64,000 nucleotides of DNA, from the NCBI RefSeq assembly GCF_002288325.1, contig NZ_CP016780.1, positions 496,001 to 560,000 on the forward strand, in the 5' to 3' direction. Origin of the DNA: Candidatus Planktophila lacus (GTDB lineage Bacteria; Actinomycetota; Actinomycetes; Nanopelagicales; Nanopelagicaceae). The position numbers and the translations under genes were made by a program. Of the stretch, positions 63,501-64,000 are shown piece by piece (within the stretch, counting starts at the first letter, position 1; every line of letters begins with the position of its first letter). Below the pieces are notes generated by a model. The model was not told where the DNA came from. It saw only the letters and a program-made list of their open reading frames with translations, and did no database searches.

Positions 63501-63660
63501 CTGTTGGTGGGCCTTCATAGAAGGTCCAAGGTTGCGCGCCTTCTCTAGCTTGCGTGCTCGCCTCGAAAATCGAATTGGTGCGCCAGAAATCTAGGATCGA
63601 ACGCTCCATACCTGGGAGGTCGATCGCTGCGGGAATTGGGCGCATCTTTGGAGAATTCAT
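60541..63660 (-). CDS. ileS: Isoleucyl-tRNA synthetase (type 2)
   Basis: IleRS charges tRNA(Ile) and edits misactivated valine. At 1039 residues it matches the longer type 2 (eukaryote-like) enzymes of actinobacteria. The HIGH-like motif reads GMPGTHHIEARV (about 56-67) and the KMSKS-like motif reads GRKMSKHLGN. The editing domain includes WTTTPWTLVSNTAVAVHP. Type 2 enzymes are commonly less sensitive to mupirocin. The ATG at 63660 lacks a clear ribosome site, and a second ATG at 63645 is possible. It converges on yggT. Confidence 0.96.
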   Translation of the reverse strand: MNSPKMRPIPAAIDLPGMERSILDFWRTNSIFEASTQAREGAQPWTFYEGPPTANGMPGTHHIEARVFKDVFPRYQTMKGKYVTRKAGWDCHGLPVEIAVEKELGFTGKGDIEKYGIAAFNDKCRESVTRHVDAFTTMTNRMGFWVDFDQAYWTMAPEYVESVWWSLKEIWKKGLLVQDHRVAPYCPRCGTGLSDHELAQGYETVTDPSVYVRFPVTSGELADLGAALLVWTTTPWTLVSNTAVAVHPDVDYAVAEVVVEENREVLVVAEALLSALSGEVKVLKVIKGRDLERVTYKRPLDLIEIPDSHFIVLATYVTTEDGTGLVHQSPAFGADDLAVCRGYGLPVVNPIAPDGKFLADVPLVGGVFFKEADKTLVKELKSCGVLYKHQPFEHPYPHCWRCHTALIYYAQPSWYIRTTSIKDELIRENNKTNWHPETIKTGRYGDWLNNNIDWALSRNRFWGTPLPIWRCEDKHEVCVDSLAELGALAGQELSNLDPHRPFVDDITFPCAQCSKVMNRVPEVIDCWYDSGAMPFAQWGYPHKPGSVEKFKAAYPADFICEAIDQTRGWFYTLMTIGTLVFDQSSYKSVLCLGHILDKDGRKMSKHLGNVLEPISLMDQHGADAVRWYMLAAGSPWSARRVGHDAISDVVRKTLLTYWNTISFHTLYAEASGFELSQSPALKDRSMMDKWIISELNALVQEVDKSYSEFDSQNAGKALARFIDDLSNWYVRRSRRRFWDGDTAALATLHECLVSLTQLLSPMVPFITEHVWQELVKVADPSVAASVHLTDFPIADPSRINLELNAQVAMTRRVVELGRSARAESAIKIRQPLQRALISANGWSTLPTDMKEQIADELNVIDLADIADADGDLVEISVKANFKSLGAKFGKEVQDIAKAIAATDPTELVKGLRKSGSAKVGTWDIDLADLVVTEVPKSGWMVASHDGESVALDLALTPELIEAGNVREVIRFIQERRKSDGFEISDRIKVRWNAEQSVLSAITSAKAHISDEVLALEFERDETIATSDNELGIEVVLKKA

Positions 63661-63757
63661 AAGGAGGCGAGTCTAACGCCCGCCTTGCGCAGAACTGTTC
63701 AAGAATTTGCGCGGTCGATGAGTGGCAAAGTTGGTGGCGCGTGGAAAAGGGCATAAG

Positions 63758-64000
63758 GTGCGCGGCGTGCCAGCAAAAAAGAAGACCGTGAAGAAGCCGG
63801 TTAAGAAGGTAGCCAAGGCAAAGAAGGCGCCTGCTAAGAAAGCCGCGGCCAAGAAAACTCCTGCCAAGAAAGTTGCTAAGAAAGCGCCAGCAAAGAAAGT
63901 TGCTAAGAAAGTTGCTAAGAAAGTTGCTAAGAAAGTTGCTAAAAAAGCGCCAGCCAAGAAATCTGCCTTGAAGAAAGCGCCAGTTCGACCTTTCCCATCT
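63758..64000 (+). CDS. Lysine-rich repetitive N-terminus of an unfinished gene, possibly TraR/DksA zinc-finger protein (3' end outside window)
   Basis: The 81 visible codons start at a GTG with an AAAAGGG ribosome site about 6 bp upstream. They consist almost entirely of Lys, Ala, Val and Pro, in repeats such as KKAPAKK and KKVAKKVAKK, then change to APVRPFPS at the window edge. Such tails are typical of H1/HU-like nucleoid proteins. In several actinobacteria, however, the gene after ileS is a TraR/DksA-type zinc-finger protein with a lysine-rich lead, which I favour from position. The defining domain is not in view. It diverges from ileS with about 97 bp between starts. Confidence 0.7.
   Translation, partial: MRGVPAKKKTVKKPVKKVAKAKKAPAKKAAAKKTPAKKVAKKAPAKKVAKKVAKKVAKKVAKKAPAKKSALKKAPVRPFPS

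Noticed and set aside
63661-63757. T-box leader for ileS
   Set aside because: The gap is only about 97 bp and I see no TGGNACCGCG-like antiterminator sequence on the minus strand.
63673-63957. Minus-strand open frame rich in Ala/Phe/Leu/Thr repeats at the window end
   Set aside because: It is the antisense of the lysine-rich plus-strand gene; its repeats come from the AAG/GCT codon pattern, and the plus frame has a ribosome site.
1-64000. CRISPR arrays, prophage, insertion sequences, tRNA or rRNA genes
   Set aside because: No spaced repeat arrays, transposase or integrase frames, tRNA cloverleaf sequences or rRNA segments were recognised on either strand.

Overview
The window looks like a streamlined, high-density actinobacterial chromosome of moderate GC, most like the freshwater Nanopelagicales (acI, 'Candidatus Planktophila/Nanopelagicus'). 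The phylum-level evidence is SepH, the mraZ-to-sepF division cluster with an actinobacterial mraW RNA candidate, class II DAHP synthase, DUF3040, DUF6504-DnaE2, Corynebacterium-type glycogen synthase and a type-2 IleS. The genus-level placement is inference from gene content and base composition. Genes overlap or lie a few bases apart, many starts lack a clear Shine-Dalgarno sequence, and no gap exceeds about 210 bp. I see no tRNA, rRNA, CRISPR array, insertion sequence or prophage.

Layout. 1-3.6 kb: pseudouridine salvage (PfkB kinase, psuG), an alkaline-phosphatase-superfamily hydrolase and sepH. 3.7-9.3 kb: rplS-lepB-rnhB-yraN-comM-dprA and era. 9.3-18 kb: central carbon metabolism, with a DMT exporter, divergent glgM/glgC, an esterase, xylulokinase, a phosphofructokinase with pyrophosphate-type residues, DAHP synthase and ogt. 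18-24 kb: a minus-strand run pnuT-kinase-pknB-nfo-DMT-ltaE headed by a TPP riboswitch. 24-27.5 kb: crtE-crtI-crtB. 27.5-29 kb: metF and a CDP-alcohol phosphotransferase. 29-33.9 kb: a second carotenoid operon (hydrolase, CrtA-like, CruF-like, CruG-like, CrtD-like). 33.9-38 kb: aqpS-arsC, a YbaK deacylase, an MFS transporter, TauE/SafE and DoxX. 38-43.3 kb: a LexA-box-controlled DUF6504-dnaE2-dinB mutagenesis operon and a DUF3040 protein. 43.3-60.5 kb: the complete dcw cluster from mraZ to sepF-yggT. 60.5-64 kb: ileS and the start of a lysine-rich protein.

How the genes work together. The two crt operons predict conversion of GGPP through phytoene to lycopene, then end-group hydration, desaturation, C-2 oxidation and glycosylation. 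The expected product is an acyclic (or monocyclic, if a cyclase lies elsewhere) polar carotenoid. The TPP riboswitch marks its PnuC-family transporter as a thiamine importer and raises the possibility that the overlapping P-loop kinase traps the imported vitamin. The SOS operon pairs DnaE2 with a catalytically intact DinB rather than with ImuA'/ImuB. The dcw cluster holds nearly the whole meso-DAP peptidoglycan precursor pathway plus FtsL/I/W/Q/Z and SepF, but no divIVA/wag31 follows sepF-yggT.
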